The notes under the pieces: model-generated
What the model saw: only the letters and a program-made list of their open reading frames with translations
Told to the model about the DNA's origin: nothing
Database searches by the model: none
Translations under genes and position numbers: made by a program
Source of the DNA: Bog-113 sp963752695
Lineage (GTDB): Bacteria; Acidobacteriota; Terriglobia; Bryobacterales; Bryobacteraceae
Direction: 5' to 3'
Length of the DNA stretch: 64,000 nt
Assembly: GCA_963752695.1 (NCBI GenBank)
Contig: CAVVZB010000001.1
Coordinates: 744,001-808,000, forward strand
Part shown: positions 43,223 through 52,803 of the stretch, piece by piece
Layout of the letters: each line of letters opens with the position of its first letter
Numbering within the stretch: position 1 is the first letter of the stretch

Positions 43223-44821
43223 ATGCCAGCCACGACATTAGTCGAACAACCAGCAGGAGGCGTTCCCGCATCGGCCGCCGTGCCCGCGCCTGTGGTTCAA
43301 ACAGGTTTCGCTCCGCGCGCGCTGCTGACCAGTGCGTCGGCGCTGGTGTTTGCCACGGGAGTGGAGCGAGGGTTTGGATTCCTGGCGAATCTGCTTGCTG
43401 CGCGGCTCGGGGGCGCAGCCACTTTCGGCGGCTACTCGCTTGCCATGACCACCGCGAATAACATTGCTGCCTATGCGGGAGCGGGTATTGGGTCAACCGC
43501 AACCCGCTTTGCTGGGGAACATGGAGATGGAACCGTCGAGGCGCGGGCCGTGGGACGCGCTCTGGCGCTGGTGTCATTGCTATCGGCGCTCGTAGCTGCC
43601 GCGCTCCTATTCGGCGGCGCGCGGCCCTTAGCGTCTCTTCTACTCGGTAAGCCTGATCTTGCGCCGTTGCTGGAATGGGCGGCGCTACCTGCGGCCACGA
43701 TGATTCTGTTCGAATGCTGCCGTGGATTTCTTGTGGGCCAGCGGCGTCTGCGCGCTCTCGTTATGTTTTCCGGCGTCATGGGCGTTGGCATGATCGCAAG
43801 CCTTCCTGCTATTTCGCGCCTCGGGGCGGTTCCCATGGTTTGCACCCAGGCTGCGGTGGCGGCGACGGCGATTGCGGCCGTCCTGCTTTTCGGCCACCGC
43901 TCCGGGACCGCGCCAGTAGATGTGCCAGTCACCCCTTCTGTCCCCAGCGTTACCGGCATTGCGCGGCGGGTCTGGCATTTTGGTTTTGTCCAGTTGCTGG
44001 GCATTGTCGGGTTGAATGCAGCCGGATGGTGGCTGGCGTCGTTGGTGGCGCGAGCGGATTCGACGCTGGTCGAGATGGGATTGTTCGCCGTCGCAAGCCA
44101 ACTTCGCAATATCGTAGCCCTGGTTCCCGGGCTGCTCACTCAGAGCAGCTACGCCATGATGGCAAGCGAAGACGCCGAGCCGGGCCGCGTTCTGGTCTTC
44201 TGTACGTTCGTTGCGACCGTCCTCATGCTGCTCTTGGGCGGGCTGGGTATCGTGGTCCTGCCTTGGCTTCTGCCACTGGCGTGGGGTAGCGCGTACCGCG
44301 CCGGAATTCTGGCAGGATCGCTTGCGCTTGCGACAGCGATTGTTCATATGTCCGGTTCCGCTGCCGCTGCCCGCTTGACTATCCTCTCGTTGCCGATTAC
44401 CGGAATCATCAATGCCAGCTGGTCGGTTCTGGTCGTTGGCGCGTCTTTGATGTGGCTGACCGGACGTTTTGGATCGACGACAGCAGCCACGGCCATGGGC
44501 ATTTACCTGATTGCTCACACGATTTCCGCGGGGATGGTGCTGCTAGTTTTGGCTCGCCGCCGACATGCTCCGCAAGGATTAATCGCTCTGTTCGCAATCG
44601 GGAGCTCCGCAGCCCTGGTGTTAGCGGCTCTTGCAGTAACTCGTCTTGGGCTGCCCACGGCGGCAGCCCGCGACGGCATCTCGCTGGCCGAACTCGTCGT
44701 CGTCCTAGGCGCTACCGGTTGGGCATTGCGGATTGGCCACGCGCGCGGGCTTTCTGCGCTGAGCCTAGTCACGCCCGCAACCGCGCTCCTGAGCAAACTG
44801 CGCAAGGGAGCGGCCCGATGA
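43223..44821 (+). CDS. Polysaccharide flippase, Wzx/MATE-type
   Basis: 532 aa, very hydrophobic with about 12-14 spans from residue 35 on (ALVFATGVERGFGFLANLLAARLGGAATFGGYSLAM shown in part). The pattern is that of polysaccharide transporters of the MVF/Wzx group, which move lipid-linked repeat units across the inner membrane. Location directly after Wzc and before glycosyltransferases supports this. Its stop overlaps the next start (ATGA). Confidence 0.82.
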   Translation: MPATTLVEQPAGGVPASAAVPAPVVQTGFAPRALLTSASALVFATGVERGFGFLANLLAARLGGAATFGGYSLAMTTANNIAAYAGAGIGSTATRFAGEHGDGTVEARAVGRALALVSLLSALVAAALLFGGARPLASLLLGKPDLAPLLEWAALPAATMILFECCRGFLVGQRRLRALVMFSGVMGVGMIASLPAISRLGAVPMVCTQAAVAATAIAAVLLFGHRSGTAPVDVPVTPSVPSVTGIARRVWHFGFVQLLGIVGLNAAGWWLASLVARADSTLVEMGLFAVASQLRNIVALVPGLLTQSSYAMMASEDAEPGRVLVFCTFVATVLMLLLGGLGIVVLPWLLPLAWGSAYRAGILAGSLALATAIVHMSGSAAAARLTILSLPITGIINASWSVLVVGASLMWLTGRFGSTTAATAMGIYLIAHTISAGMVLLVLARRRHAPQGLIALFAIGSSAALVLAALAVTRLGLPTAAARDGISLAELVVVLGATGWALRIGHARGLSALSLVTPATALLSKLRKGAAR

Positions 44822-46020
44822 CCTGGCACATTCTCGATACGGGAAGCATCTGGCTGAAGGAGTTTGCAGCCGCCATGGGCAAGCGGGTCCCCACCGTGAA
44901 CTGGCAGCCAGTCATGCGCACTTTGCCGTGGCCCAGGTTTCGCGACTCGGTCGAGACGCAGAGTAACCCCGATCTGACAATCTACCGCTTCCCGTTACAA
45001 CGTGGGTACGCACGCTTCCCTCTCTCGGCATTTATGCCCTTCGCGCCGGGCTTACTTGCGCGCATGAATCGGGTTTCGCAAAGCTCCGGCCTAGGGGAAC
45101 TGCGCGATCAGGTGCTGGTCTGCACCACGCCTTACTACGCACCCGTGGCAGAGCGCTGGCATGGGCGAGTGGTTTATTATCAGACCGACCTAACGATCGC
45201 GTATGCGGGCGTGAATCCGCGACTGATCCGCAGCCTGGATCAGAGGCTCTGCCGCGTGGCGGAACTGGTGTGCCCCAACTCAGACCGCATTGCCGATTAT
45301 TTCGAAAAGGAAGCCTGGTGTCCCGCGCGCAAGATTACGGTTGTTCCGAACGCCACCCGCGCGGCAAACATCTATCCCGCGCCTCCCTCCACCGTTTCCG
45401 CACTTCCTGATGACGTCGCGGACCTACCGCGGCCCGTAGCCGGTGTCATCGGTAACTTGGCCGCCAACATGGATTGGGAGTTCATTGAGAAGAGCGTCCG
45501 CTGCACTCCGGCTTTGTCCTGGTTGTTTGTGGGACCGGCTTCCATGCCGTGCTTCAGCGCGGAGCAGTCCGCGGCTCGCACCCGCGTGATGACGCTGGGC
45601 GGGCGCGTACGCTTCCTGGGGGCTCGTCCGTATGGCGAGCTGCAAGCCTATGCACGGGCCGTCGACGTCGCCGTTTTGCCGTACCGGAAAAGTGAGCCTA
45701 CCTACTCGGGAAGCTCAACGCGTTTCTATGAACACCTGGCGGCGTGCCGCCCCATTCTCGCTACCCGAGGCTTTGCGGAACTTCTGCAGAAAGAGCCGTT
45801 GCTTCAACTCGTCGACGACGCCTCTCAAGCGGCCGCGGCTATCGACCGTCTATCCGCGACCGGGTTCCGCGATGGGTTAGAAACCGAGCGCTGGCGCGCG
45901 AGCCAACAGGGAACCTGGGAACAGCGAGCCGAAACGATGCTCAACGCATTCGACAAGCGGGAAAGCCAGCAGGTCGACTCTGATTTTCCGGGCCAATTGG
46001 AAGCCCTCATTTCCCGATGA
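44818..46020 (+). CDS. Glycosyltransferase, GT4-like (atypical)
   Basis: 400 aa from ATG 44818 overlapping the flippase stop. Two-domain GT-B fold: the first half has TTPYYAPVAERWHGRVVYYQTDL, the second VPNATRA, GVIGNLAANMDWEF, LGARPYGELQAYARAVDVAVLPYRK. The classical EX7E motif is replaced by SGSSTRFYEHLAACRPIL, so only the second Glu is obvious. It likely adds a sugar to a lipid-linked intermediate in the cytosol; donor and acceptor unknown. Confidence 0.82.
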   Translation: MTWHILDTGSIWLKEFAAAMGKRVPTVNWQPVMRTLPWPRFRDSVETQSNPDLTIYRFPLQRGYARFPLSAFMPFAPGLLARMNRVSQSSGLGELRDQVLVCTTPYYAPVAERWHGRVVYYQTDLTIAYAGVNPRLIRSLDQRLCRVAELVCPNSDRIADYFEKEAWCPARKITVVPNATRAANIYPAPPSTVSALPDDVADLPRPVAGVIGNLAANMDWEFIEKSVRCTPALSWLFVGPASMPCFSAEQSAARTRVMTLGGRVRFLGARPYGELQAYARAVDVAVLPYRKSEPTYSGSSTRFYEHLAACRPILATRGFAELLQKEPLLQLVDDASQAAAAIDRLSATGFRDGLETERWRASQQGTWEQRAETMLNAFDKRESQQVDSDFPGQLEALISR

Positions 46021-47144
46021 ATATCCTCGCCTACGTTCATCTCCGTAACATCTATCGCTCGACCGGCGCGGGGCGGGTGGCTCGCGAGATGACCGAGCAT
46101 TTGTCATTACTGCCGGGGATCAATCTGGAAGTGCTGGCCGACCCCTGCGATCACCGGACGATCGTGCCGCAGGTGGGCGCGCCTTGGGACAAATACAAAT
46201 TTCACTTCATGGCGAGTGAAACGTCGCGCCAGCAAGCCCGCTGGTACCTGACCAATGCTCCGGCCGCGGAGCATTACTGGCCGGAGGCCGATCTTACTTA
46301 CTGCACGGCGGAATCTTATGTCCCGGTTCGTAAGTCTCGACTCGCAGTCACCGTGCATGACGCGCAACTTTTCGAGCCCGGCGCGCATAAGATGAACACC
46401 GCTCTGTTAGTGCAGCGGCTCAAATGGAGTTTGTTATTCTCGCGGCTGGCGCGCACCGCCGACGTCTTTCACACCGTTTCCGAATTTTCCGCCGAGCGGC
46501 TGGGCCACTATTTTCCAGGCATCCGGTCACGATTGCGCGTGGTCTATAACGCGGTTTCCGCGCGGTTTTTCGAACCCGCAACCGCGGGCGGCATGCGCAT
46601 TCTTAACAAGCTCAATCTGTTGAACCGCCCGTACATTCTGGTTCCGGGTGGCTTGCACTTTCGCAAGAACGCCGAGCTGATTTTAGATGCCTGGCCGCTC
46701 ATTCATCAGCAGTGCCCGGAACTGTCTCTAGTAATCGCCAATCATTGCGCTCCCCAGTATCTCGAACGGGCGCGGGCTTTAAGCCCCGGGCTGATCATTG
46801 CCGGCTTCCTTGAAGAAGAAGAGCTCTGCGCGATCTACAGCGCGGCGGAGCTTGTCTGGTTTCCCTCGCGCTATGAAGGTTTCGGTTTGCCGGTTCTGGA
46901 AGCGATGGCGTGTAACACGCCGGTGGTGACCAGTAACTCGAGTTCGCTGCCGGAGATCGCGGGCAGTGCCGCTGTTCTCGCCGCGCCAGACCGGCCTCGC
47001 GAGCATGTGGACGCGATCGTGGAATTGCTGGCCGATTCCGGACAGCGGGATCGGATGCGCGTCCAAGGCCGTGCCCGCGCTTTGCATTTCACGTGGGACC
47101 GTGCCGCCGAGCATCTGGCTGCGCATTTCGCGGCTGTGATTTAA
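46017..47144 (+). CDS. Glycosyltransferase, GT4 family
   Basis: 375 aa, starting in the ATGA that ends the previous gene. GT-B fold with YVPVRKSRLAVTVHDAQLF, NRPYILVPGGLHFRKNAELIL, and the EX7E motif RYEGFGLPVLEAMACNTPVV, in which the two Glu contact the nucleotide sugar. It belongs to the large GT4 group (often mannosyl- or glucosyl-transferases). Exact linkage unknown. Confidence 0.88.
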   Translation: MNILAYVHLRNIYRSTGAGRVAREMTEHLSLLPGINLEVLADPCDHRTIVPQVGAPWDKYKFHFMASETSRQQARWYLTNAPAAEHYWPEADLTYCTAESYVPVRKSRLAVTVHDAQLFEPGAHKMNTALLVQRLKWSLLFSRLARTADVFHTVSEFSAERLGHYFPGIRSRLRVVYNAVSARFFEPATAGGMRILNKLNLLNRPYILVPGGLHFRKNAELILDAWPLIHQQCPELSLVIANHCAPQYLERARALSPGLIIAGFLEEEELCAIYSAAELVWFPSRYEGFGLPVLEAMACNTPVVTSNSSSLPEIAGSAAVLAAPDRPREHVDAIVELLADSGQRDRMRVQGRARALHFTWDRAAEHLAAHFAAVI

Positions 47145-47176
47145 CGGATCTCTCCTCTGGATTCAGAAGCCAACTT

Positions 47177-48469
47177 ATGAACGTCGTCGTCGTACATCGC
47201 GGAGCCCGGGATTCTTATCAGGCGGCGCTTGCCATGGCTGATGCCGGTAAACTCGAGCGGCTAGTTACCGACATCTACTGGCGCCCGGATTCGCTCGCCG
47301 GCCGGAGCCTGCAAGGGCTGTTGGGCAGCTGCACGGCGAAACTGCTCGGAGCTCACGCGCATGCCCCGGTGCCCTCCTCCCTCGTAACAACCTGTTCGGC
47401 CAGCGGCTGGGGTTCGCATGTTCTCGACAAAATTCCGTACGTTCCGTTCTCCTTGCGTGCGCAAGCAGCCCGTGCGACCGATCGTACGTTGGGCAGGACC
47501 GCGGGCCTGCTAGCGCGGCGTACTGGAGCGGCGCTTTTAAGTTATAGCTACTACGGCCATAGCGCGTTCGAGGCGGCCGGACCCCATACGCCCCGTCTGC
47601 TCTTCCAGTTGCATCCGCACCCCCGCAGCATGCGGCAGATCCTGCGACGCGAATTGGCCGCGCACCCTGACTGCGCTTCCTCTCTCGAAAAAGAGTGGGA
47701 ACTGGCGCTTGCCGAGGACGACTTTACGCGCCTTTGCGAAGAGCCACAAATGGCCCAGCATTTGATTGCTGCTTCGTCATTCACCCGCCAGACCCTGATC
47801 GAAAACGGCACAGATCCCGAACGCGTGTACGTGGCCCCTTATGGCGTAGACTTGGCCCGGTTTTATCCCAGTGCGCGGCTGCCTGGCGCCGAACGCGCTT
47901 TACGCATTCTGTTCGTGGGCACGGTCAATCAGCGGAAAGGCATCAAGTATCTGCTCGAAGCGCTTCAACTGCTGGGTACGCGGCACATCGAACTGGTGAT
48001 CCGGGGACGCGCGGTTGACGACCTTCAAATGGTCCGGAGTATGGCGCCCGATGCCGACATTCGGCTTTCCGTGGGAGCGGGAGAACTTCTGGCGGCATAT
48101 CAAAGTTGCGACTTGTTCGTTTTTCCCTCGATCGGGGAAGGTTTCGGGCACGTGTTGCTCGAAGCGTTGGCGAGCGGGCTGCCGGTGCTCAGCACCACCG
48201 CGACCGCCGCGCCGGATCTGATCACCGAAGGCGTGGACGGTTTTGTCGTGGAACCGCGCAACGCCGCCCAAATCGCCGAGCGCCTGGAGTGGGCCTCGGT
48301 GAATCGCGAACAGTTGCGAGACATGCGCTTTGCCGCCCGCGCCAAAGCCGAGCAATTCACGTGGCAGCGGTTCCGCAACCGCGTGGTGGAGATTGTGGAA
48401 ACAGCGCTGGGCGAACAGATCGCCGGAGCTTCCGAACCGTTCGCACCATTGGTGGCGCAGCATGCTTGA
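47177..48469 (+). CDS. Glycosyltransferase, GT4 family
   Basis: 430 aa from ATG 47177; the longer frame from 47093 runs into the previous gene and is rejected. Second domain has ERALRILFVGTVNQRKGIKYLL, and EX7E in GEGFGHVLLEALASGLPVL. It overlaps the Wzy-type gene by 8 bp. Residues 1-120 are less conserved and probably bind the acceptor. Confidence 0.88.
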   Translation: MNVVVVHRGARDSYQAALAMADAGKLERLVTDIYWRPDSLAGRSLQGLLGSCTAKLLGAHAHAPVPSSLVTTCSASGWGSHVLDKIPYVPFSLRAQAARATDRTLGRTAGLLARRTGAALLSYSYYGHSAFEAAGPHTPRLLFQLHPHPRSMRQILRRELAAHPDCASSLEKEWELALAEDDFTRLCEEPQMAQHLIAASSFTRQTLIENGTDPERVYVAPYGVDLARFYPSARLPGAERALRILFVGTVNQRKGIKYLLEALQLLGTRHIELVIRGRAVDDLQMVRSMAPDADIRLSVGAGELLAAYQSCDLFVFPSIGEGFGHVLLEALASGLPVLSTTATAAPDLITEGVDGFVVEPRNAAQIAERLEWASVNREQLRDMRFAARAKAEQFTWQRFRNRVVEIVETALGEQIAGASEPFAPLVAQHA

Positions 48470-49751
48470 GTTGCTTTTATGGATGGCCGCCGCGCTGGTT
48501 GCCGTGGCTCTTCTGTTTGCCTGGGACTCCAGCCGTGATCTCTTACATCCTCTCTTCTTTCTGGGGCCGATGCTGGCTTTCCTGTACGCCTGGATGCCGA
48601 TGAAGCTGCTTCGCATTGGCGCGCTCGACGCGTTCTTCGATCGCGGCCAGGTGACCGGCGTACAGGCGGCTAATGTAATCGGGGTCGGCGCTATCCTGCT
48701 GGGCTGCCTGGCGGCGTCATGGGGCGTGCGGCTCTGGCAAGTGGCGCAACCGTTTGTCATGTCGGACGTGATGGCGCGCCGGCTCTTGATCGGTGGCGTA
48801 GTCTGCGGGATCGTGGGCTCGGGCGCGTGGCTCGTTTCGATCGTGAACGTCGGCGGATTTGTGAATGCTTTCAGTCAATCGCACGCGGGCGGATGGGATG
48901 ACAGCGGCTATGTCCGGGATAGTTCCCTTTTGCTCTTCTCCTCGGTGATCCTGATTCTATCGACCGCGGCTGCTCGCGGGTTCCGGCTAATCCACATCGT
49001 CTCGCTGGCCGTCTTCGTCCTGCCGATTCTTTCTCAAGCGTTGCTTGGCTCGCGCCGCGGTCCCACGTTTGCGATCTTCACCGTGCTGATTATGAGTTGG
49101 TTCCTCTTCCGGAACACGCGGCCTTCGTCGATTCTGGCGGTGGCGGGCGGGATCGCGCTCTCCTATTTGATCTTGTTTCTAATTGCGAATCGCAACCAGA
49201 TTCACTTCGGGTCGGATTTTGAGTTCACTACCGATGTCGCCACAAACATTGCCCAGTCCGACACGGGTAATGAGTATATCTACGGTACGGGGTGCATGTT
49301 GGCTTCCGAGAAACTAGGTAATCATTTCTGGGGCCGGCGCTATCTGGCGCAAATCCTGGTGCGTCCGGTCCCTTCCTCAATCTGGCCCACCAAGTACGAA
49401 GATTTCGGCGTGGAAGCGATCAAGCAGAATGCCGGGACTGATCTGGGAATTGCGGATGCTCTTGGATGGCGCGGCGCTCCGGGTTCGGCTCCCGGGATCA
49501 TCGCCGACTTGTTTGTCGAAGGCTCATGGCTTGCCATCCCTTTCCTGGCTTTCCTGGGCTGGATCTATGGCCATGTTTGGAAGCGGGCCGTGCTGCATGG
49601 TGGGGTTTGGGCGGCGCAATACGCGATCCTTTCTGCCCTCTCGATTTATCTAGTGATGCAGACCATGGAAGCTGTTATATTCCGGCTTCTTCTTCTATCT
49701 ATTCCGATCTGGCTGACCTGGAAATGGGCTTCAAGCCCGGAACCGGTTTAG
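48462..49751 (+). CDS. Polysaccharide polymerase-like membrane protein (Wzy)
   Basis: 429 aa from ATG 48462 with about 10-12 membrane spans and a large periplasmic loop near residues 235-345 (ending before PGIIADLFVEGSW). This topology is that of O-antigen/EPS polymerases, which link repeat units at the periplasmic face. Sequence conservation in Wzy is low, so the call leans on topology and place between the glycosyltransferases and the GT39-type gene. Confidence 0.7.
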   Translation: MLELLLWMAAALVAVALLFAWDSSRDLLHPLFFLGPMLAFLYAWMPMKLLRIGALDAFFDRGQVTGVQAANVIGVGAILLGCLAASWGVRLWQVAQPFVMSDVMARRLLIGGVVCGIVGSGAWLVSIVNVGGFVNAFSQSHAGGWDDSGYVRDSSLLLFSSVILILSTAAARGFRLIHIVSLAVFVLPILSQALLGSRRGPTFAIFTVLIMSWFLFRNTRPSSILAVAGGIALSYLILFLIANRNQIHFGSDFEFTTDVATNIAQSDTGNEYIYGTGCMLASEKLGNHFWGRRYLAQILVRPVPSSIWPTKYEDFGVEAIKQNAGTDLGIADALGWRGAPGSAPGIIADLFVEGSWLAIPFLAFLGWIYGHVWKRAVLHGGVWAAQYAILSALSIYLVMQTMEAVIFRLLLLSIPIWLTWKWASSPEPV

Positions 49752-49782
49752 TTCAGCAGTCCCTTACCAACCCATCTTTCTC

Positions 49783-51345
49783 ATGCCAGTTCTCTCACCG
49801 CGGCGCGCCTTCGCGGGCACGCCCGCTTATACGTTTTCTCGTCCATCGCGCGGTCTGCTTTGCGCTTTCGGCATCTTGCTCCTTTATCTATTCCTTGCGT
49901 TAGGAAACGCGTTCACAGCTGTGCCCTGGTGCGATGAAGCTTGGCTATCTAACCCGGCTTTGACTTTTCTACGAAAGGGTTATCTGGGCACCCCGATTCT
50001 CACCGAGTTCGGGTGGGGTCCGCCGGAATCCTTGCTTCACATCCAGCAGCGCACGTACTGGATCATGCCGCTACACATGGTTATGCAAATCGGCTGGTAC
50101 CGCGTATTTGGGTATAGCTTGCTCTCGCTGCGCTGCTTATCGATCATGTGGGGTGCAGTTGCCCTTGCCGCGTTGGCAAGTATCGTATGGAAGCTGACCG
50201 GGGACACACGAACGGCGCTGGTTGCGGCGTTGATTGCCGGTACTGATTACTTCTATCTCACCCGCGCAATTGACGGGCGGATGGACATGATGGCCGCGGC
50301 CTCGATGCTTTGCGGGTTGGCGGCGTATCTTGGATTGCGGGAGCGTAACTTAACGCGTGCGGTGGCGGTTGCCGGAATCTGCGCCGCCGCTGCTTTCTTT
50401 ACTCATCCAGTGGGCGGCTTCTTCGCGCTCTGCGGTTTAGGCGTGACCGCGTTTTACTACGATCGCAAACGGCTGCGAATTTGGCATGCTGCTCTGTTCT
50501 CGATCCCATTTCTCCTCATTGGCGCGGCTTGGGGAGTTTACATCGCGCAGGATGTTCCCGCATTCCGTATGCAGATGGCTGGCAACGCGCACGGGCGTTG
50601 GGAAGGCATTACGAACCTGCCGAAGTCAGTGTATGGCGAGTTGCGGTTCAAGTATTTCCAGGCATTTGGATTGAACTCGTTCACCGAGCTTTCGCTGCAA
50701 GATCTACGGTTGCTCGCGTTGGTTGGTTATGCCGCATCATGCGTTGCGGTCGCTCGCACGCGCGCACTCCGCGCCTCGGCCGGGAACCGCCTTCTACTTT
50801 GGATCACCTTTGTTTTTGTCGTTGGCGGGATGTTGTTTGACGGCGCCAAACGCTGGTACTACCTCCTCTATGTCGTTCCCTTTTTCACCGCAGTCATGGC
50901 TGTGTGGTGCCTGTCGCTTTGGGAAACGCGCAGGCGGTGGAGGCCGGCGCTCGCCACCGCTTTCGGGATTTTCATCGCCATTCAAGCGGGTGGAACTCTC
51001 TATCGCATGCAGCGCAACGACTACAAGAACAAGTATCTTCCAGCCGTGGCGTTTTTGCAGGCTCATAACCCCAGGCGGGAACTGATCAACGGAGAAGGTG
51101 AAGCGGGATTTGCGATGGGCTTTCCCGACAACCTGATCGACGATGTTTCCCTTGGCTATTTCAGCCATCGGAAGTCGAAGTTGATCTTCGTGCCCGATAC
51201 CTATTGGGGACTTTGGCTGGGCAACATGATGGACCGCGACCCCGCCGTCGGCCGGCATATCGCCTACACCTTCAGTCACGATTACCGGCTGGCTTTCAAG
51301 AACAACCTGTATAGCATCTACGAGCGAAATGACGAGAAACCATGA
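49783..51345 (+). CDS. GT39/ArnT-like membrane glycosyltransferase
   Basis: 520 aa, about 11 spans. The first periplasmic loop has VPWCDEAWLSNPALTFLRKG; Asp-Glu at this place is the catalytic acidic pair of GT39/PMT-type enzymes that use polyprenyl-phosphate sugars. GVYIAQDVPAFRMQMAGNAHG follows later. It should transfer a sugar from a lipid carrier at the outer face of the inner membrane, onto a lipid, protein or polymer. The following HAD-UbiA gene, overlapping by 4 bp, may make or flip its lipid donor. Confidence 0.82.
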   Translation: MPVLSPRRAFAGTPAYTFSRPSRGLLCAFGILLLYLFLALGNAFTAVPWCDEAWLSNPALTFLRKGYLGTPILTEFGWGPPESLLHIQQRTYWIMPLHMVMQIGWYRVFGYSLLSLRCLSIMWGAVALAALASIVWKLTGDTRTALVAALIAGTDYFYLTRAIDGRMDMMAAASMLCGLAAYLGLRERNLTRAVAVAGICAAAAFFTHPVGGFFALCGLGVTAFYYDRKRLRIWHAALFSIPFLLIGAAWGVYIAQDVPAFRMQMAGNAHGRWEGITNLPKSVYGELRFKYFQAFGLNSFTELSLQDLRLLALVGYAASCVAVARTRALRASAGNRLLLWITFVFVVGGMLFDGAKRWYYLLYVVPFFTAVMAVWCLSLWETRRRWRPALATAFGIFIAIQAGGTLYRMQRNDYKNKYLPAVAFLQAHNPRRELINGEGEAGFAMGFPDNLIDDVSLGYFSHRKSKLIFVPDTYWGLWLGNMMDRDPAVGRHIAYTFSHDYRLAFKNNLYSIYERNDEKP

Positions 51346-52796
51346 ACTCCGCCACCGTTGAAACTCCTCCCAACAGAACGTCCGTTCTGCCCTTGTGCGT
51401 GGACCTGGATGGCACGCTGCTCGAGACCGATACTCTGCTCGAGGCGGTATTGGCATTAATTAAACAGCGGCCGTGGATGCTGTTCGTGGTGCCCTTCTGG
51501 GCGTTGCGGGGCAAAACGCTGCTGAAGCAAAAAGTGGCGGAAGAAAGCCCATTGGACGTTACGTTACTCCCTCTAAAGCAAGACTTCTTCCGCTATCTGG
51601 AACAGGAGCATGAGAGCGGGCGCTTCCTGGTTTTAGCTACAGCCACGCATACCCGCTTTGCGACGCGGATCTCGCAACACCTCCGCATCTTCGCCGAAAC
51701 GATGGCGAGCGACGATACGCGCAATCTGCGAGGGCGTGAGAAGTCGCGCCTGCTGTGCGAGCGGTTCGGCAAGAACGGCTTCGACTATGCGGCCAATGCC
51801 TACACGGATATTCCAATCTGGGAAGACGCGTCCGGTGTGATTCTAGTTAACTCGCCGCCGCTCCTGGCCAATGCGTTGGGCCGGAGAAGCATCGCGATTC
51901 AGCGTGTGTTCGCAAAGCGGAAAGGCACGGGACGCGCTTTCCTGCGCTCCATTCGGATGCACCAGTGGGCCAAAAATCTGCTGGTTTTCGCGCCGCTCAT
52001 GCTTTCGCATAGCTTCCGGAATCCGGCTAAGTTGCTTCAAAGCGCGCTCGCCTTCGTTGCGTTCTCGCTTTGCGCTTCCGGAGTCTACCTGCTCAACGAT
52101 CTGCTCGACCTTGAATCGGACCGGCGTCATCCTAAGAAGCGCTCTCGCCCGCTCGCTTCCGGGCAACTCTCGATAGCTACTGCACTGGCGGCGGTGCCGG
52201 TGCTCACCGGAATCGCATTCCTGATCGCGGCGTTTGCGCTGCCGTCTGCCTTCTTGCTCGCCTTGCTTTGCTACTGGATCGCGACGATGGCCTACTCGTT
52301 CTGGTTGAAGGGGCAATTGCTGATCGATGTCGTCATGCTGGCCGCTTTATACACGATGCGGATCGTGGCAGGTGGGGTCGCGACAGCGATCACTGTCTCG
52401 CCGTGGACGCTCGGGTTCTCGATTGCCTTATTCCTCAGTCTGGCTCTCGTAAAACGGTATTCCGAACTGCGCGGCCTTGCTGAGAGCCAGGTGGCGCACG
52501 GGCGCGCTTATCACGCCTCGGATATATCCATACTTTCAAGCGCGGGGCTTGCCAGTGGATACATGTCCATTGTGGTGATGGCGCTTTACATCAACAGCCC
52601 CGAGGTGAGTCTTCTCTATTCCCGGCCTCTTTGGCTGGGACCCATTTGCCTGGTCCAGATCTATTTCGTTAGCCGCTTCTGGTTGTTGGCGCACCGCGGC
52701 AAAGTGCAGGAAGACCCGGTGATTTTCGCCTTGCGCGATCCCGTGAACGCTGTCCTTGCCGCAATTTCACTGCTTTTCATTCTGTTAGCACTTTAA
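51342..52796 (+). CDS. HAD phosphatase-UbiA prenyltransferase fusion
   Basis: 484 aa. N-terminal HAD domain (about 15-200) with Asp21/Asp23 in CVDLDGTLLE and DIPIWEDA as the later motif. C-terminal UbiA domain (about 205-484) with NDLLDLESDRRHPKKRSRPL (NDxxDxxxD, from about 252) and 8-9 membrane spans. This pair resembles decaprenyl-phosphoribose synthase-like UbiA proteins, where a phosphoribosyl unit is put on a polyprenyl phosphate and then dephosphorylated. A lipid-linked pentose donor for the neighbouring GT39-type enzyme is a reasonable inference. Confidence 0.85.
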   Translation: MNSATVETPPNRTSVLPLCVDLDGTLLETDTLLEAVLALIKQRPWMLFVVPFWALRGKTLLKQKVAEESPLDVTLLPLKQDFFRYLEQEHESGRFLVLATATHTRFATRISQHLRIFAETMASDDTRNLRGREKSRLLCERFGKNGFDYAANAYTDIPIWEDASGVILVNSPPLLANALGRRSIAIQRVFAKRKGTGRAFLRSIRMHQWAKNLLVFAPLMLSHSFRNPAKLLQSALAFVAFSLCASGVYLLNDLLDLESDRRHPKKRSRPLASGQLSIATALAAVPVLTGIAFLIAAFALPSAFLLALLCYWIATMAYSFWLKGQLLIDVVMLAALYTMRIVAGGVATAITVSPWTLGFSIALFLSLALVKRYSELRGLAESQVAHGRAYHASDISILSSAGLASGYMSIVVMALYINSPEVSLLYSRPLWLGPICLVQIYFVSRFWLLAHRGKVQEDPVIFALRDPVNAVLAAISLLFILLAL

Positions 52797-52803
52797 GGGG
52801 CCC

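Noticed and set aside
43685..44518. 277-aa frame antisense to the flippase
   Set aside because: Gln/Arg/His-rich shadow of a hydrophobic gene.
47900..48760. 286-aa frame antisense to a glycosyltransferase
   Set aside because: Shadow frame; GT4 motifs on the plus strand are intact.
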